Positions 18,187-27,440 of a stretch of DNA of 58,609 bases are shown here, piece by piece. The notes beneath the pieces were generated by a model that did not search any database, was not told the DNA's origin, and worked only from the letters and a program-made list of their open reading frames with translations. The stretch comes from Bacillaceae bacterium Marseille-Q3522. GTDB lineage: Bacteria; Bacillota; Bacilli; Bacillales; Cytobacillaceae. Each line of letters starts with the position of its first letter. Position 1 is the stretch's first letter. The stretch spans positions 1 through 58,609 of the forward strand of contig JAGKQJ010000006.1 of the NCBI GenBank assembly GCA_017898095.1. Direction: 5' to 3'. The translations under genes were made by a program, and so were the position numbers.

Positions 18187-19539
18187 CTAAAAAGGATTAA
18201 ACGGGAGCTTAAAGCCGCCTCTTTTCTTTCCTTTTTGCGTCATGCCTGTCATTTGCTTCATCATTTTTTTCATTTCATCAAATTGTTTTAGCAAACGATT
18301 TACTTCCGGTACAGATGTACCGCTTCCTTTAGCAATCCGGCGGCGGCGGCTTGCATTAATCATTTCCGGTTGCAATTTTTCCGCTTTCGTCATGGATTTA
18401 ATGATCGCTTCGATATGAGAAATTTGTTTATCGTCTACTTTTAAATTGTTTAAGCCTTTGATTTTATTGGCACCAGGCATCATTTTTAACAATTCATCGA
18501 GTGGACCCATTTTTCGTACCTGGGTAAGCTGATCAAGAAAGTCATCAAATGTAAAAGAAGCAGTGCGAAATTTTTTCTCCATTTCTCTTGCTTTTTCTTC
18601 GTCGACATTTGCCTGTGCTTTCTCGATTAAAGTCAGCACATCCCCCATGCCAAGAATTCTCGAAGCCATTCTTTCGGGATGAAATGCTTCAATCGCGTCC
18701 ATCTTTTCACCAAGTCCGACAAATTTTATCGGAGTGTTTGTAACAGAACGGATGGAAAGGGCGGCTCCGCCTCTCGTATCACCATCAAGTTTCGTTAACA
18801 CAACACCTGTGAGGCTGAGCTGTTCATGAAAGCTTGCCGCTACATTCACTGCATCCTGTCCGGTCATTGCATCGACAACAAGTAAAATTTCATCCGGTTT
18901 TGCCAGCTCTTTTATATCAGTTAATTCCTTCATTAATGTTTCATCAACATGCAAGCGTCCGGCTGTATCAATGAGAACATAATCATAATGCTCTTCTTTT
19001 GCCTTCGCAATTGCCTGCCTTGCTATTTCCACCGGACTGATGCTGTCTCCAAGTGAAAAAACCGGCAGATCAAGCTGTTTTCCTAACGTTTCCAACTGTT
19101 TGATTGCAGCAGGGCGATAAATATCGGCAGCTACAAGCATCGGTTTGCGATTCTGTTTCTTCCGCAAAAAATTGGCAAGCTTGCCGGCAGTCGTTGTTTT
19201 CCCGGCACCCTGCAGTCCGACCATCATCACAACAGTCGGCGGCCTTGAATTTACGGCAATCTTACTTTGTGCGCCACCCATTAAATCCGTTAATTCTTCT
19301 TTAACAACTTTGATCACTTGCTGTCCCGGCGTTAAGCTTTTTAATACTTCTTGGCCGACAGCACGCTCACTGACTTTTTTTACAAATTGCTTGACAACTT
19401 TAAAGTTAACGTCCGCTTCCAACAATGCGAGACGGACTTCACGCATCATTTCTTTTACATCTGCTTCGGAAACCTTTCCTTTGCCGCGGATTTTTTGAAT
19501 TGTCTTTTGCAGTCGGTCGGCCAGTCCTTCAAATGCCAT
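18187..19539 (-). CDS. ffh: Signal recognition particle GTPase Ffh
   Basis: Ffh binds the SRP RNA and signal sequences emerging from the ribosome and docks with FtsY. N domain about 1-87; G domain with GLQGAGKTTTAGKLA, DTAGRLHVDE and TKLDGDTRGGAALS; methionine-rich M domain from about 300 with SRRRRIAKGSGTSVPEVNRL. It ends in a basic GKKRGGFKLPFNPF tail. Length is 450 residues. It lies 13 bp after ylxM, the usual partner. Confidence 0.98.
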   Translation of the reverse strand: MAFEGLADRLQKTIQKIRGKGKVSEADVKEMMREVRLALLEADVNFKVVKQFVKKVSERAVGQEVLKSLTPGQQVIKVVKEELTDLMGGAQSKIAVNSRPPTVVMMVGLQGAGKTTTAGKLANFLRKKQNRKPMLVAADIYRPAAIKQLETLGKQLDLPVFSLGDSISPVEIARQAIAKAKEEHYDYVLIDTAGRLHVDETLMKELTDIKELAKPDEILLVVDAMTGQDAVNVAASFHEQLSLTGVVLTKLDGDTRGGAALSIRSVTNTPIKFVGLGEKMDAIEAFHPERMASRILGMGDVLTLIEKAQANVDEEKAREMEKKFRTASFTFDDFLDQLTQVRKMGPLDELLKMMPGANKIKGLNNLKVDDKQISHIEAIIKSMTKAEKLQPEMINASRRRRIAKGSGTSVPEVNRLLKQFDEMKKMMKQMTGMTQKGKKRGGFKLPFNPF

Positions 19540-19552
19540 AAATAGCCTCCTC

Positions 19553-19885
19553 CTAATCTAAATTCTCAAGCTCCTTAATGATTTCTAAAATAGCATTGGG
19601 TGTATATCCGTCATTTTGCAGCAACGTTTTCATTTGCGAAACTATTTTATTCCGCTGTTGAAATTTTGCAAATAACGAGAGCTTTTTCTCATAATCCTCG
19701 AGCACCGCTTCTGTTCTGCGAATATTATCATATACTGCCTGACGACTGACATTGTATTCTTCACCAATCTCACCGAGAGAAAAATCATCTAAATAATACA
19801 GTGACATATAGGAGCGCTGCTTAGGCGTTAACAACGATTGATAAAAATCGAACAAATAATTTATCCGTGTTGTTTTTTCCAGCAT
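19553..19885 (-). CDS. ylxM: YlxM, putative helix-turn-helix SRP-associated protein
   Basis: A 110-residue UPF0122-family protein with a sigma-region-4-like helix-turn-helix: [19 protein letters not shown] then [21 protein letters not shown]. YlxM proteins are encoded beside ffh and have been linked to SRP function; some reports describe modulation of SRP GTPase activity. The start follows GGAGGGG, and a good promoter lies just upstream, so ylxM-ffh looks like its own transcription unit here. Confidence 0.93.
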   Translation of the reverse strand: MLEKTTRINYLFDFYQSLLTPKQRSYMSLYYLDDFSLGEIGEEYNVSRQAVYDNIRRTEAVLEDYEKKLSLFAKFQQRNKIVSQMKTLLQNDGYTPNAILEIIKELENLD

Positions 19886-19926
19886 GACAACCCCTCCTGT
19901 GTTAAGTGAAAATCCTTTACAACAAC

Positions 19927-19955
19927 AGTTTACACATATGAATCAGGTTCGTCAA
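19927..19955 (-). promoter_or_regulatory. Probable sigma-A promoter of ylxM-ffh
   Basis: On the minus strand TTGACG (19950-19955) and TAAACT (19927-19932) are separated by 17 bp, about 42 bp ahead of the ylxM start. Confidence 0.6.
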
Positions 19956-20080
19956 GTTTATCTTATTATCAAGCAGGAATTCCATTAATGGAGATATTTT
20001 TCACCTCAACCTGTGATAAACACCAACCTTCTTAGGAGAATAACGAAGAACTTTTTTGCCGCCATTAGAATAGTTCGTTT

Positions 20081-20598
20081 TTATTTTTTATCAGCATCAA
20101 TCTTTTCCCGTAAATAACGTTCATTTAATCCTTTTTTGAATAATTGCAATTTATCATCCGTTATCGCCTGAATCCTATCTATCACTTGACCGAGATGATA
20201 ACCGGTATGTTCCACTAAATGGGATAAATCGTGAATATGCTGCAGCTTAAAATCGTACTCCTGCTTCATATATTTTTCCATTATTTTTTTCCATTCATTT
20301 AGTTGTGTTTCAAACTTGTCTATTATTTCGACAACTTCTAATTCGTCTTCCGGAAAGTAGCTCTCAAATCCGTTCTTTAGCAGATGTTCTTTATTTGATA
20401 AACGGAGACAGTTCCTGCCAATATGCTCACTGACATGGAGAATAATCCCGCCTATCGTATTGCAATCTGTATATGGTTTCGCCCACAGTTGCGCTTTCGT
20501 TATTTTTTTCATAGATTCTTTAATTTTAAAAAATATAAGTCACTCAACCTATGGTAAGTTATCTTTAAAAATTCATTGATAAACTGATTGTCATTCAT
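20081..20598 (-). pseudogene. DinB-like protein gene split by a frameshift
   Basis: The 143-codon frame from 20512 encodes the body of a DinB-family four-helix protein: NTIGGIILHVSEHIGRN and HLVEHTGYHLGQVIDRIQ supply the metal-binding histidines. It lacks the first helix. That helix is found just upstream in another frame starting at ATG 20598 (after GAGGG): MNDNQFINEFLKITYHRLSD then LYFLKLKN, ending at TGA 20509-20511. Restoring one base near 20513-20520 would join them into a protein of about 171 residues. The break forms an ATGA overlap, so coupled expression of two pieces is not excluded. DinB-like proteins are often thiol or metal-linked; no function can be assigned. The gene has no counterpart between ylxM and ftsY in B. 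subtilis. Confidence 0.75.
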
Positions 20599-20933
20599 TT
20601 TTATGGCCCTCTTTTTTCTGTTATTTACTTAAATTACTGCAGAAAATTTTACACCTTTTATCAACATGAAACAATCAAATGACTTTGATGAATTTCATTT
20701 TGAATTTTGATAGATTAAGTGCGGACTAAAGGAATCCTTCGTTTTAAAAAGAAAAAAAGCCACCTGCATTTAACGGGTGGCCGTACTTTTTGTCTAAAAT
20801 ATTTCTTTCACATCAATAAAAAATTAGTAAGAGAAGTAGAGAATTCGTCCCTTTCTGAAAGCTTTGCTTTCTAAACACACTTGATCCGCTGTTGTCACAA
20901 ACTCCAGTTGAAAATATCAAAACAGCATTAAAA
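20599..20933. other. Intergenic region between ftsY and the dinB-like gene
   Basis: The region holds the ftsY terminator (20748-20781). The remainder is AT-rich and I see no gene, repeat or RNA motif in it. Confidence 0.5.
20748..20781 (-). terminator. Intrinsic terminator of the smc-ftsY unit
   Basis: On the minus strand GGCCACCC...GGTGGC forms a GC-rich stem followed directly by a run of seven T. It is about 150 bp after the ftsY stop and closes the rnc-smc-ftsY transcription unit. Confidence 0.8.
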
Positions 20934-21920
20934 TTATTCGTTTGTTTGCTCGATTAAATCTGCGAATAGTCCGTAGATATATTTTTCCGGATCAAACGGC
21001 TGTAAGTCGTCGATTTTTTCTCCAAGCCCGACGTATTTAACGGGAATATTTAATTCATTGCGGATCGCCAAAACAATGCCGCCTTTTGCAGTTCCGTCCA
21101 ATTTTGTCAGGACAATGCCGCTTACTTCTGTTGCTTCATTAAAACTTTTTGCCTGTACCAATGCATTTTGGCCGGTAGTTGCATCCAGCACCAGCAATAC
21201 CTCATGCGGCGCTCCGGGTATCTCACGTTCTAAAACTCGTTTCACCTTCGCTAACTCACTCATGAGATTTACTTTATTTTGCAAGCGTCCTGCCGTATCA
21301 CAGAGCAATACATCAGCTCTGCGCGACTTTGCCGCCTGGACAGCATCATACATCACCGCGGCGGGATCAGAACCTGCAGCTTGTTTAATTACTTCTACTC
21401 CGGCACGGTCTCCCCACACTTCCAGCTGCTCAATTGCCCCGGCGCGAAACGTATCTCCTGCTGCCAGGAGGACTTTTTTGCCGTCCGATTTGAATTTATG
21501 CGCCAGTTTACCGATCGTCGTTGTTTTTCCGACTCCATTGACTCCGACAAAGAGGATAACTGTCAGCCCATCATTTGCCGTTTTTAACTCGGAGTCTTTT
21601 TCGTCTCCTTCATAAATGGCGACAAGCTTCTCCGTAATAACATGTTGTACTGCTTGCGGATCCTGAATGTTTTGCCGTTTTACTTCCATTTTTAATTCAT
21701 CGATTAAATCGATTACTGTTTGAAATCCGACATCTGCCTGAATAAGGATTTCTTCCAGCTCATCAAAAAAATCCTCATCAATTTTACGGTACCTGGCTAC
21801 TAAATCATTTATCCTTCCGGCAAACTGATTCCGTGTTTTCAGCATGCCCGTTTTAAATTTTTCCGTAACCGCATCTGTCTGCTTGGCAATTGTTTCTTTC
21901 CATTTTTTAAAAATACTCAT
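20934..21920 (-). CDS. ftsY: Signal recognition particle receptor FtsY
   Basis: FtsY is the membrane-associated SRP receptor GTPase. At 328 residues it is the short Gram-positive form with only a small N-terminal charged part rather than the long acidic domain of E. coli. The NG domain contains GVNGVGKTTTIGKLAHKF, DTFRAGAIEQL, LCDTAGRLQNK and TKLDGTAKGG. The start follows GAAGGAGGT. In B. subtilis it follows smc closely; here a 370-bp IS-derived element lies between them. Confidence 0.97.
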   Translation of the reverse strand: MSIFKKWKETIAKQTDAVTEKFKTGMLKTRNQFAGRINDLVARYRKIDEDFFDELEEILIQADVGFQTVIDLIDELKMEVKRQNIQDPQAVQHVITEKLVAIYEGDEKDSELKTANDGLTVILFVGVNGVGKTTTIGKLAHKFKSDGKKVLLAAGDTFRAGAIEQLEVWGDRAGVEVIKQAAGSDPAAVMYDAVQAAKSRRADVLLCDTAGRLQNKVNLMSELAKVKRVLEREIPGAPHEVLLVLDATTGQNALVQAKSFNEATEVSGIVLTKLDGTAKGGIVLAIRNELNIPVKYVGLGEKIDDLQPFDPEKYIYGLFADLIEQTNE

Positions 21921-21996
21921 GTGTGTACCTCCTTCGCTAAAGTAAATTTTCCTAAGGCAGGGTCATTACTCCCGTGAAAAAACCTTTCCATCTTTA

Positions 21997-22376
21997 TTTA
22001 TCGCAGATTAAGGGGCAGTAATACTCCCACCCCAAAAATAGAGGTGATACCAATCATTTTAGGTGGGGGATAAACTGCCCCTAAAAGCCCGATTGGTGAG
22101 ACAAGGTTTTTCTTAGAGCTTCAGCTCTTAGAAAAATCAGTCAGGCTATGCGTGATAAGGAATATCTTAGAGCTTCAGCTCTTAGATATTTCAATCAGGC
22201 TCTGCGTGGTAAGGTTTTTCTTAGGGCTTTAGCCCTTAGAAAAATCAATCAGGCTATGCGTGACTAACCATCAGTGGGGGATGAAGGCCGACTAAGACCG
22301 CAACGTCCTGTTGCAACGTCGGCACTAGTACGTCCTATACGTCGAAAAACCCCCACTGATGGAAGTTTCACTTTAT
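21997..22376 (+). mobile_element. Non-autonomous IS200/IS605-derived element (370 bp)
   Basis: The element spans about 22002-22371 and is flanked by TTTAT on both sides. The left end carries AGGGGCAGT (22011-22019) pairing with ACTGCCCCT (22074-22082), with an inner CTCCCACC/GGTGGGGG stem. The right end carries CCATCAGTGGGGG (22268-22280) and its perfect complement CCCCCACTGATGG (22350-22362), then AAGTTTCAC. This matches the end layout of IS605-type elements, and the right part resembles the 3' scaffold of a TnpB omega RNA. No tnpA or tnpB is present. A copy lies at 38.2 kb. It separates smc from ftsY and reads antisense to them. Confidence 0.75.
22103..22264. repeat. Three 54-bp tandem hairpin repeats inside the IS-derived element
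   Basis: Units lie at 22103-22156, 22157-22210 and 22211-22264. Each is a near-perfect hairpin followed by CAGGCT(A/C)TGCGTG. Arms are TTTTTCTTAGAGC/GCTCTTAGAAAAA, AATATCTTAGAGC/GCTCTTAGATATT and TTTTTCTTAGGGC/GCCCTTAGAAAAA. Changes between units occur on both arms at once, so pairing is preserved. The related element at 38.2 kb has one such unit. Confidence 0.85.
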
Positions 22377-22443
22377 AAAATTTTCCTTTACGGGTATATC
22401 TCTTGCAGTTACTTCTTATCTGCCGTATAACTTTTTTCTTGAC

Positions 22444-25400
22444 CTAATTGACTACTTCCGCAGCTTCTTCCAAACGAACGGATACTAGTTTTGACACACC
22501 TGATTCTTGCATTGTTATGCCATAGAGAACGTCTGCAGCTTCCATCGTTCCTTTTCGGTGGGTAATGACAATAAATTGTGTCTCTTTGCTGTAGGTATGC
22601 AAATATTGACTAAATCGAAGTACGTTTGCTTCATCAAGCGCTGCTTCGACTTCATCTAAAATACAAAACGGCACGGGGCGGACTATCAATATAGAAAACA
22701 ATAAGGCAATTGCCGTCAAAGCACGTTCTCCACCTGAAAGCAGTCCTAAATTTTGTAATTTTTTCCCCGGTGGCTGGGCAACGATTTCGACGCCGGTATT
22801 TAGTAAATCTCCAGGCTCGGTTAATTGTAAATCCGCCCGGCCTCCGCCAAACAATACTTGAAATACCCCTTCAAATTGTTCGCGTATTGCTGCAAATGTC
22901 TGTCCAAAACGCTTTTTCATTTCTTCATCCATTTCACTAATGACTTGAAAAAGCGTTGCTTTAGCTGTTTGCAGATCATCCTTTTGTTCAGTCAGGAAAG
23001 TAAATCTTTCAGAAACTCTATCGTATTCTTCGATGGCACCAAGATTTACGGTTCCCATCTCTTCAATTGTCAACTTAATAAGTTTTACTTTTTTCCGAGC
23101 TTCTTCTAAAGATAATGAAAGAGGGTATTGTTCCTTTGCCCCTTCGAAGGAAAGCTGGAACTCTTCTCTGAGTTGGTTTAATCGGTTTTCTAATTCTACA
23201 TCAAGGCGATTAAGCATTACTTCTTCATCTTTTAATGCTTCCGACATCCCTTTATGATCACGTTTCAAGGCTTTTATTTCTACCTCTAAATGCTCAAGGC
23301 TTTCTTGTAATGCAAAGCGTTCCTGCCTTTTTGCGGCAATGAGAGATACTGTGCTTTCTTTATCTTGCAGCTTTTCTGCGGCTTTATTTGTTAAATGTTC
23401 TTCTCCGTTAGAGTTGTCAGACATTTCAGCAACCAAAAGTGCAAGCTCCTCCTGTAAAGAAGCAAGCTTTTGTCTTCTTTGTTCAAGTTCGCCTGTCAAT
23501 TCATCCAATTTTTCTTTTTTATTTATATATTGTTGATTTTTTGCAGCAAACGAAACTTTTAGAGCTTGAATTTCCGCAGCTAACGCTTCTTTTGAATCTG
23601 ATTGTGTTTGTTTCTGGTTTGTTACTGCTTCAATTTCTTCGTTTAGTCGACCAATTTTTTCCGTCAATAAAGTCATTTCTTGTTCGAGCTGCTTCTGCCT
23701 TTCAGCAAGACGTATGTCTTCTTCTGCAAACTCCTGTTGATTCGCATCGTACAATGCTAACCGTTCATTGATATTTTTTTCTTCTATCTCCCATTCCCGC
23801 AGTCTGCCTTTGCAGGATTGCTCCGTTAATCGCAGTTCTTCGCCTTTTTTTCTTAAAATCGCCAGAAGTTCCTCCTGTGTTTGCCTATCCTTTTTGAGTT
23901 TCTTTACGTTTTCTTCCATTTTTTTCGTTATTGCTTCCATTTCAACCAGTTTTTCTTTGAGCTCTTCAAGCTCGCCTTTTCTGCTAAGCAGTGACGTGCT
24001 TTTTTGTTTAAGGGCACCTCCGGTCATGGATCCCCCGGGATTAATAATGTCACCTGCCGTGGTTACAAAACGGAAGCGGTATTGAATGGACTTTGCCATT
24101 TCATTGGCACTTTTTAAATCTTTCGTAACAATAACTGTTCCAAGGAGGTTACTTATAATATCACGATATTTTTCGTCAAAGTCAATAAGGTTGGCAGCCA
24201 CCCCTATGTAAGCAGGATGCTTTTGTAATAATTGAAGCTGCTGATTGGAAATTGTTCTTCCTTTTATAACATTTAAAGGGAGAAAAGTTGCTCTTCCAAA
24301 AGAGTTCTTTTTTAAATATTGAATTGCCGTGCGCCCGTCTGCTTCAGAGGAGACAACGATGTGCTGCATCGCACTTCCAAGGGCTATTTCGATAGCCGTT
24401 TCTAATTCTTTCGGAACGGAAATAAGCTCCGCTATTGCCCCTTCAATACCAGGGAGTGTATTGCCCCGTGCTTTTAAAACCTCCTTGACACCTTGAAAAA
24501 ATCCGCTAAAGTCGTCTTCCATTTCTTCAAGCATATCTTTACGTGATTGTGCTTTTTGTAAAAATTGATATGCCTGATAAAGTTGTTTTTCCTTATTTTC
24601 ATATTGGTGTGAAATAGATTCCAATTGTATTTGTTCAACGTGATAGCGGTCGATTTGCGCCGTTAATTTTTCTTGAACATCGATTAATTCGGTTTCAAAT
24701 TGCTGCTTTTTTTGTAAAATTAACTTTCGCTCTTGCAAGTATTTTTGATTTTCCGAACTGATTTTTTCCTGCTTATAATGCTGCTGCTTCATCTGCCCGT
24801 TTACAAGCCCAAACTCATTTCGCGCACTTGCCTGCTGATTTAAAAGCTCGATATAGTCCGTTTTTAAATCATCAATTTTTTTCTCTAAATCTTCCCGGAG
24901 CAGTCCCAATTGCTCCTGTTTCGTTGTTAAATTAAGTTTTAATTCATCTGCCTCTCTTTCAAGTGCTGTAACGGCTTCTGCCTGCTTTTTTCTATCTGTT
25001 TGTAAATCTGCAATTGCTTCTGTCAATTCCTGAATATTATTTTTTAATTGTTGCTGATGAAAAGCTGCATTTTTCTTTCTTTCCTTTAATACCTCTTTTT
25101 GCCCTTCCAGCTTCTCCAGCTCTTCACTTGCATGAAGCAGAACAGATTGAAGTTCCGTTACCGATTCATCAATTGCTGCAATATGGTTTCGCTTTTCTTC
25201 TAATTGTGCCTCTTTTGTTTGCAGACTTGTTGACGAGCGGATCTCCATTTCGCGATGTTCTTCTAATTGGCGCGAGAGACGATCCCATTTTTCATGGCGT
25301 TCCTCTATTTCCGAGACAATCAAAGCTACTTCGATTTTTTCTAATTCGTCCTTTTGTGCTAAAAATTCGTTTGCAAGGGAAGCCTGAATATGTAACGGTT

Positions 25401-26007
25401 CCATCTGCGATTCAAGCTCATGCAAAATGTCCTGGACGCGGTTTAAGTTCTCTTCCGTTTCTGTAAGTTTCTGTTCTGCTTTTTTCTTTCTTGATTTATA
25501 CTTTAAAACACCGGCTGCTTCTTCAAAAATCGTTCTGCGGTCTTCTGCTTTGCTATTTAAAATTTCTTCTACTTTCCCTTGGCTGATGATTGAAAAAGCT
25601 TCTCTCCCAAGTCCGGAATCCATAAATAAATCAACAATATCCTTTAGTCGGCATGTCTTTTTATTCATTAAATATTCGCTTTCTCCCGACCGGTAGACAC
25701 GCCTAGTAACACTTACTTCGCTATAATCAATCGGCAAAAAATGATCCTCATTGTCTAAAGTTAACGTTACTTCAGCAAAATTCAATGGTTTTCGCGAATC
25801 ACTTCCGGCAAAAATGATATCCTCCATCTTTGCACCGCGCAATGACTTTGCCGATTGTTCTCCTAATACCCAGCGAATCGCATCAATGACATTACTTTTC
25901 CCGCTCCCATTTGGACCGACAACAGCCGTCACTCCCGGGACGAAATCGACAGCGATTCGTTCGGCAAAGGATTTAAAGCCGATCACATCTAATCGTTTTA
26001 AATACAT
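22444..26007 (-). CDS. smc: Chromosome segregation ATPase SMC
   Basis: SMC is the core of the bacterial condensin, acting with ScpA and ScpB. The 1187-residue protein has Walker A GPNGSGKSNVIDAIRWVLG near the N-terminus and two long coiled coils (about 170-500 and 670-1010). A hinge domain lies around 515-640 with LPGIEGAIAELI and GGSMTGGALK at its edge. The C-terminal head has the signature LLSGGERALTAIALLFS and Walker B FCILDEVEAALDEANV. It is in the usual rnc-smc-ftsY order, 28 bp after rnc. Confidence 0.98.
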   Translation of the reverse strand: MYLKRLDVIGFKSFAERIAVDFVPGVTAVVGPNGSGKSNVIDAIRWVLGEQSAKSLRGAKMEDIIFAGSDSRKPLNFAEVTLTLDNEDHFLPIDYSEVSVTRRVYRSGESEYLMNKKTCRLKDIVDLFMDSGLGREAFSIISQGKVEEILNSKAEDRRTIFEEAAGVLKYKSRKKKAEQKLTETEENLNRVQDILHELESQMEPLHIQASLANEFLAQKDELEKIEVALIVSEIEERHEKWDRLSRQLEEHREMEIRSSTSLQTKEAQLEEKRNHIAAIDESVTELQSVLLHASEELEKLEGQKEVLKERKKNAAFHQQQLKNNIQELTEAIADLQTDRKKQAEAVTALEREADELKLNLTTKQEQLGLLREDLEKKIDDLKTDYIELLNQQASARNEFGLVNGQMKQQHYKQEKISSENQKYLQERKLILQKKQQFETELIDVQEKLTAQIDRYHVEQIQLESISHQYENKEKQLYQAYQFLQKAQSRKDMLEEMEDDFSGFFQGVKEVLKARGNTLPGIEGAIAELISVPKELETAIEIALGSAMQHIVVSSEADGRTAIQYLKKNSFGRATFLPLNVIKGRTISNQQLQLLQKHPAYIGVAANLIDFDEKYRDIISNLLGTVIVTKDLKSANEMAKSIQYRFRFVTTAGDIINPGGSMTGGALKQKSTSLLSRKGELEELKEKLVEMEAITKKMEENVKKLKKDRQTQEELLAILRKKGEELRLTEQSCKGRLREWEIEEKNINERLALYDANQQEFAEEDIRLAERQKQLEQEMTLLTEKIGRLNEEIEAVTNQKQTQSDSKEALAAEIQALKVSFAAKNQQYINKKEKLDELTGELEQRRQKLASLQEELALLVAEMSDNSNGEEHLTNKAAEKLQDKESTVSLIAAKRQERFALQESLEHLEVEIKALKRDHKGMSEALKDEEVMLNRLDVELENRLNQLREEFQLSFEGAKEQYPLSLSLEEARKKVKLIKLTIEEMGTVNLGAIEEYDRVSERFTFLTEQKDDLQTAKATLFQVISEMDEEMKKRFGQTFAAIREQFEGVFQVLFGGGRADLQLTEPGDLLNTGVEIVAQPPGKKLQNLGLLSGGERALTAIALLFSILIVRPVPFCILDEVEAALDEANVLRFSQYLHTYSKETQFIVITHRKGTMEAADVLYGITMQESGVSKLVSVRLEEAAEVVN

Positions 26008-26035
26008 ATTATCGTCCTCTCCTCTGGTGTAAAAT

Positions 26036-26794
26036 CTATTCTTTCCGCATTAGCGAATGAGGAGATTTTAATTTTTCCAATGCCATATGTGCGGCATTTT
26101 GTTCTGATTCTTTTTTCGACTTGCCTTTCCCGACTCCGACTTCAAGTTGATTTAATAAAACAGATGTTACAAACTCACGATTATGAGCCGGGCCTTTTTC
26201 ATGTATAAGTTTGTATTCAATATAGCCGCTGCTGTCACGTTGTATAAACTCCTGAAGCTGGCTTTTATAATCCATTACATGTGAAAATACGCCCTCATTA
26301 ATTTTTGGAAATACATATTTCTCTAAAAAAAAGACAACAGTCTCCATTCCTAAATCAAGGTAAAGGGCGCCAATAAACGCTTCAAACACATCGGCAAGCA
26401 ACGCGGGTCTCGTTCTTCCCCCTGTTTGTTCTTCCCCTTTACCAAGCATAATCAGATCTCCAAATGACAATTCATCAGCGAAAGTAACGAGGGATGGTTC
26501 ACATACAATTGCTGCTCTCAGTTTCGTTAAATCACCTTCGCTCATGAATGGATATTTTTTGAAGAGATATTGGGAAACGGTTAATTCCAGTACTGCATCT
26601 CCTAAAAATTCGAGACGTTCATTATCTTCATGAGGCTTTTTTCGGTGCTCATTTACATAGGAAGAATGGGTAAAAGCCTGCCGGTACAGCCTTATTTGCT
26701 GAAAAGATATATGCAAAACCTCTTGTAAATCATGTAATTTTTTATCTAAAAGTAAAATGGATCTTTTTTCGCGATTTTTTCCACCTTTTGTCAT
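26036..26794 (-). CDS. rnc: Ribonuclease III
   Basis: RNase III cleaves double-stranded RNA, including rRNA precursors and scRNA. The ATG at 26794 follows AAGGTGG and gives 252 residues; earlier ATGs at 26815 and 26824 lack a comparable site. The RNase III signature [14 protein letters not shown] is followed by the acidic [21 protein letters not shown]-terminal dsRNA-binding domain ([11 protein letters not shown] to the end) is complete with [17 protein letters not shown]. It is followed by smc. Confidence 0.97.
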   Translation of the reverse strand: MTKGGKNREKRSILLLDKKLHDLQEVLHISFQQIRLYRQAFTHSSYVNEHRKKPHEDNERLEFLGDAVLELTVSQYLFKKYPFMSEGDLTKLRAAIVCEPSLVTFADELSFGDLIMLGKGEEQTGGRTRPALLADVFEAFIGALYLDLGMETVVFFLEKYVFPKINEGVFSHVMDYKSQLQEFIQRDSSGYIEYKLIHEKGPAHNREFVTSVLLNQLEVGVGKGKSKKESEQNAAHMALEKLKSPHSLMRKE

Positions 26795-26930
26795 TTCTGT
26801 TCCACCTTGTTTCATTATTTTCATACATTGTCATTTTAATAAAAACGAGTGCAAAACGCAAAAAAACTTTTGTAGCTGTATTCGATGATCTCAAGCACGT
26901 TTGTCTGCAAGCAGCTTTATTAAAAAACAA

Positions 26931-27012
26931 AAAAATGCCAGGCACCTTTTATCACCATACAGCTTAAATTTTGCCGTATCGAACAGATGATAAAAGGATG
27001 CATGGCACTTTT
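26931..27012 (-). terminator. Long hairpin terminator of the fapR-acpP operon
   Basis: On the minus strand GTGCCATGCATCC and TTTTATCA pair with TGATAAAAGGTGCCTGGCA further on, forming an extended imperfect stem, then a run of seven T. It begins nine bases after the acpP stop. The TGCCAGGCACC half is a familiar intergenic palindrome in Bacillaceae. Confidence 0.75.
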
Positions 27013-27020
27013 GTACGATA

Positions 27021-27254
27021 TTACTGATTAGCGTTTATGTAATCAACAGCGTCACCAACTGTTGCAATTTTCTCAGCATCATCGTCGGAAATTTCCATAT
27101 CAAATTCATCTTCTAATTCCATCACTAGTTCTACAACGTCAAGGGAATCAGCACCAAGATCATCTTTGAAAGAACTATCTAATGTAACTTTAGTATCTTC
27201 CACACCTAAACGGTCTACAATGATCTGTTTTACTCGGTCAAAAACATCTGCCAC
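27021..27254 (-). CDS. acpP: Acyl carrier protein
   Basis: ACP carries growing acyl chains on 4'-phosphopantetheine during fatty-acid synthesis. The GTG at 27254 lies six bases after GGAGGTG and gives 77 residues beginning with the family N-terminus (M)ADVFDRV; the in-frame GTG at 27263 lies inside that binding site. The phosphopantetheine serine is Ser37 in [19 protein letters not shown]. The protein is strongly acidic, as usual. It is the last gene of the fapR operon, separated from fabG by a palindromic repeat unit. Confidence 0.97.
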   Translation of the reverse strand: MADVFDRVKQIIVDRLGVEDTKVTLDSSFKDDLGADSLDVVELVMELEDEFDMEISDDDAEKIATVGDAVDYINANQ

Positions 27255-27315
27255 TCTCGTCACCTCCCCTCAAAGACAATATTATATTTCATTTCAATTA
27301 AATAATAAAGAAAAA

Positions 27316-27436
27316 TCGAAAAGCGGAGGCAGTTTGCTCAGGCCGCGACAAGCTTAAGACGAGCAGGAAAAAAGTCCGCTTTTTGACTTTATTCCTGCTT
27401 GGCTTAAGACCTCGAGCGGCTAACTGCCGGAGCCAC
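27316..27436. repeat. Single palindromic repeat unit between fabG and acpP
   Basis: The unit has a TCGAAAAGCGGAGG cap, outer arms GGCAGTT/AACTGCC, inner arms AGCAGGAAAAAAGTC/GACTTTATTCCTGCT (one mismatch) and both CTTAAG boxes. On the transcribed strand its end is followed by a T-rich stretch (CTTTTCGATTTTTC), so it could reduce or terminate readthrough from fabG into acpP. Confidence 0.88.
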
Positions 27437-27440
27437 ACTT

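Noticed and set aside
25014-25466. 150-codon plus-strand frame inside smc
   Set aside because: Antisense shadow of coiled-coil coding sequence with no start signal or homology.
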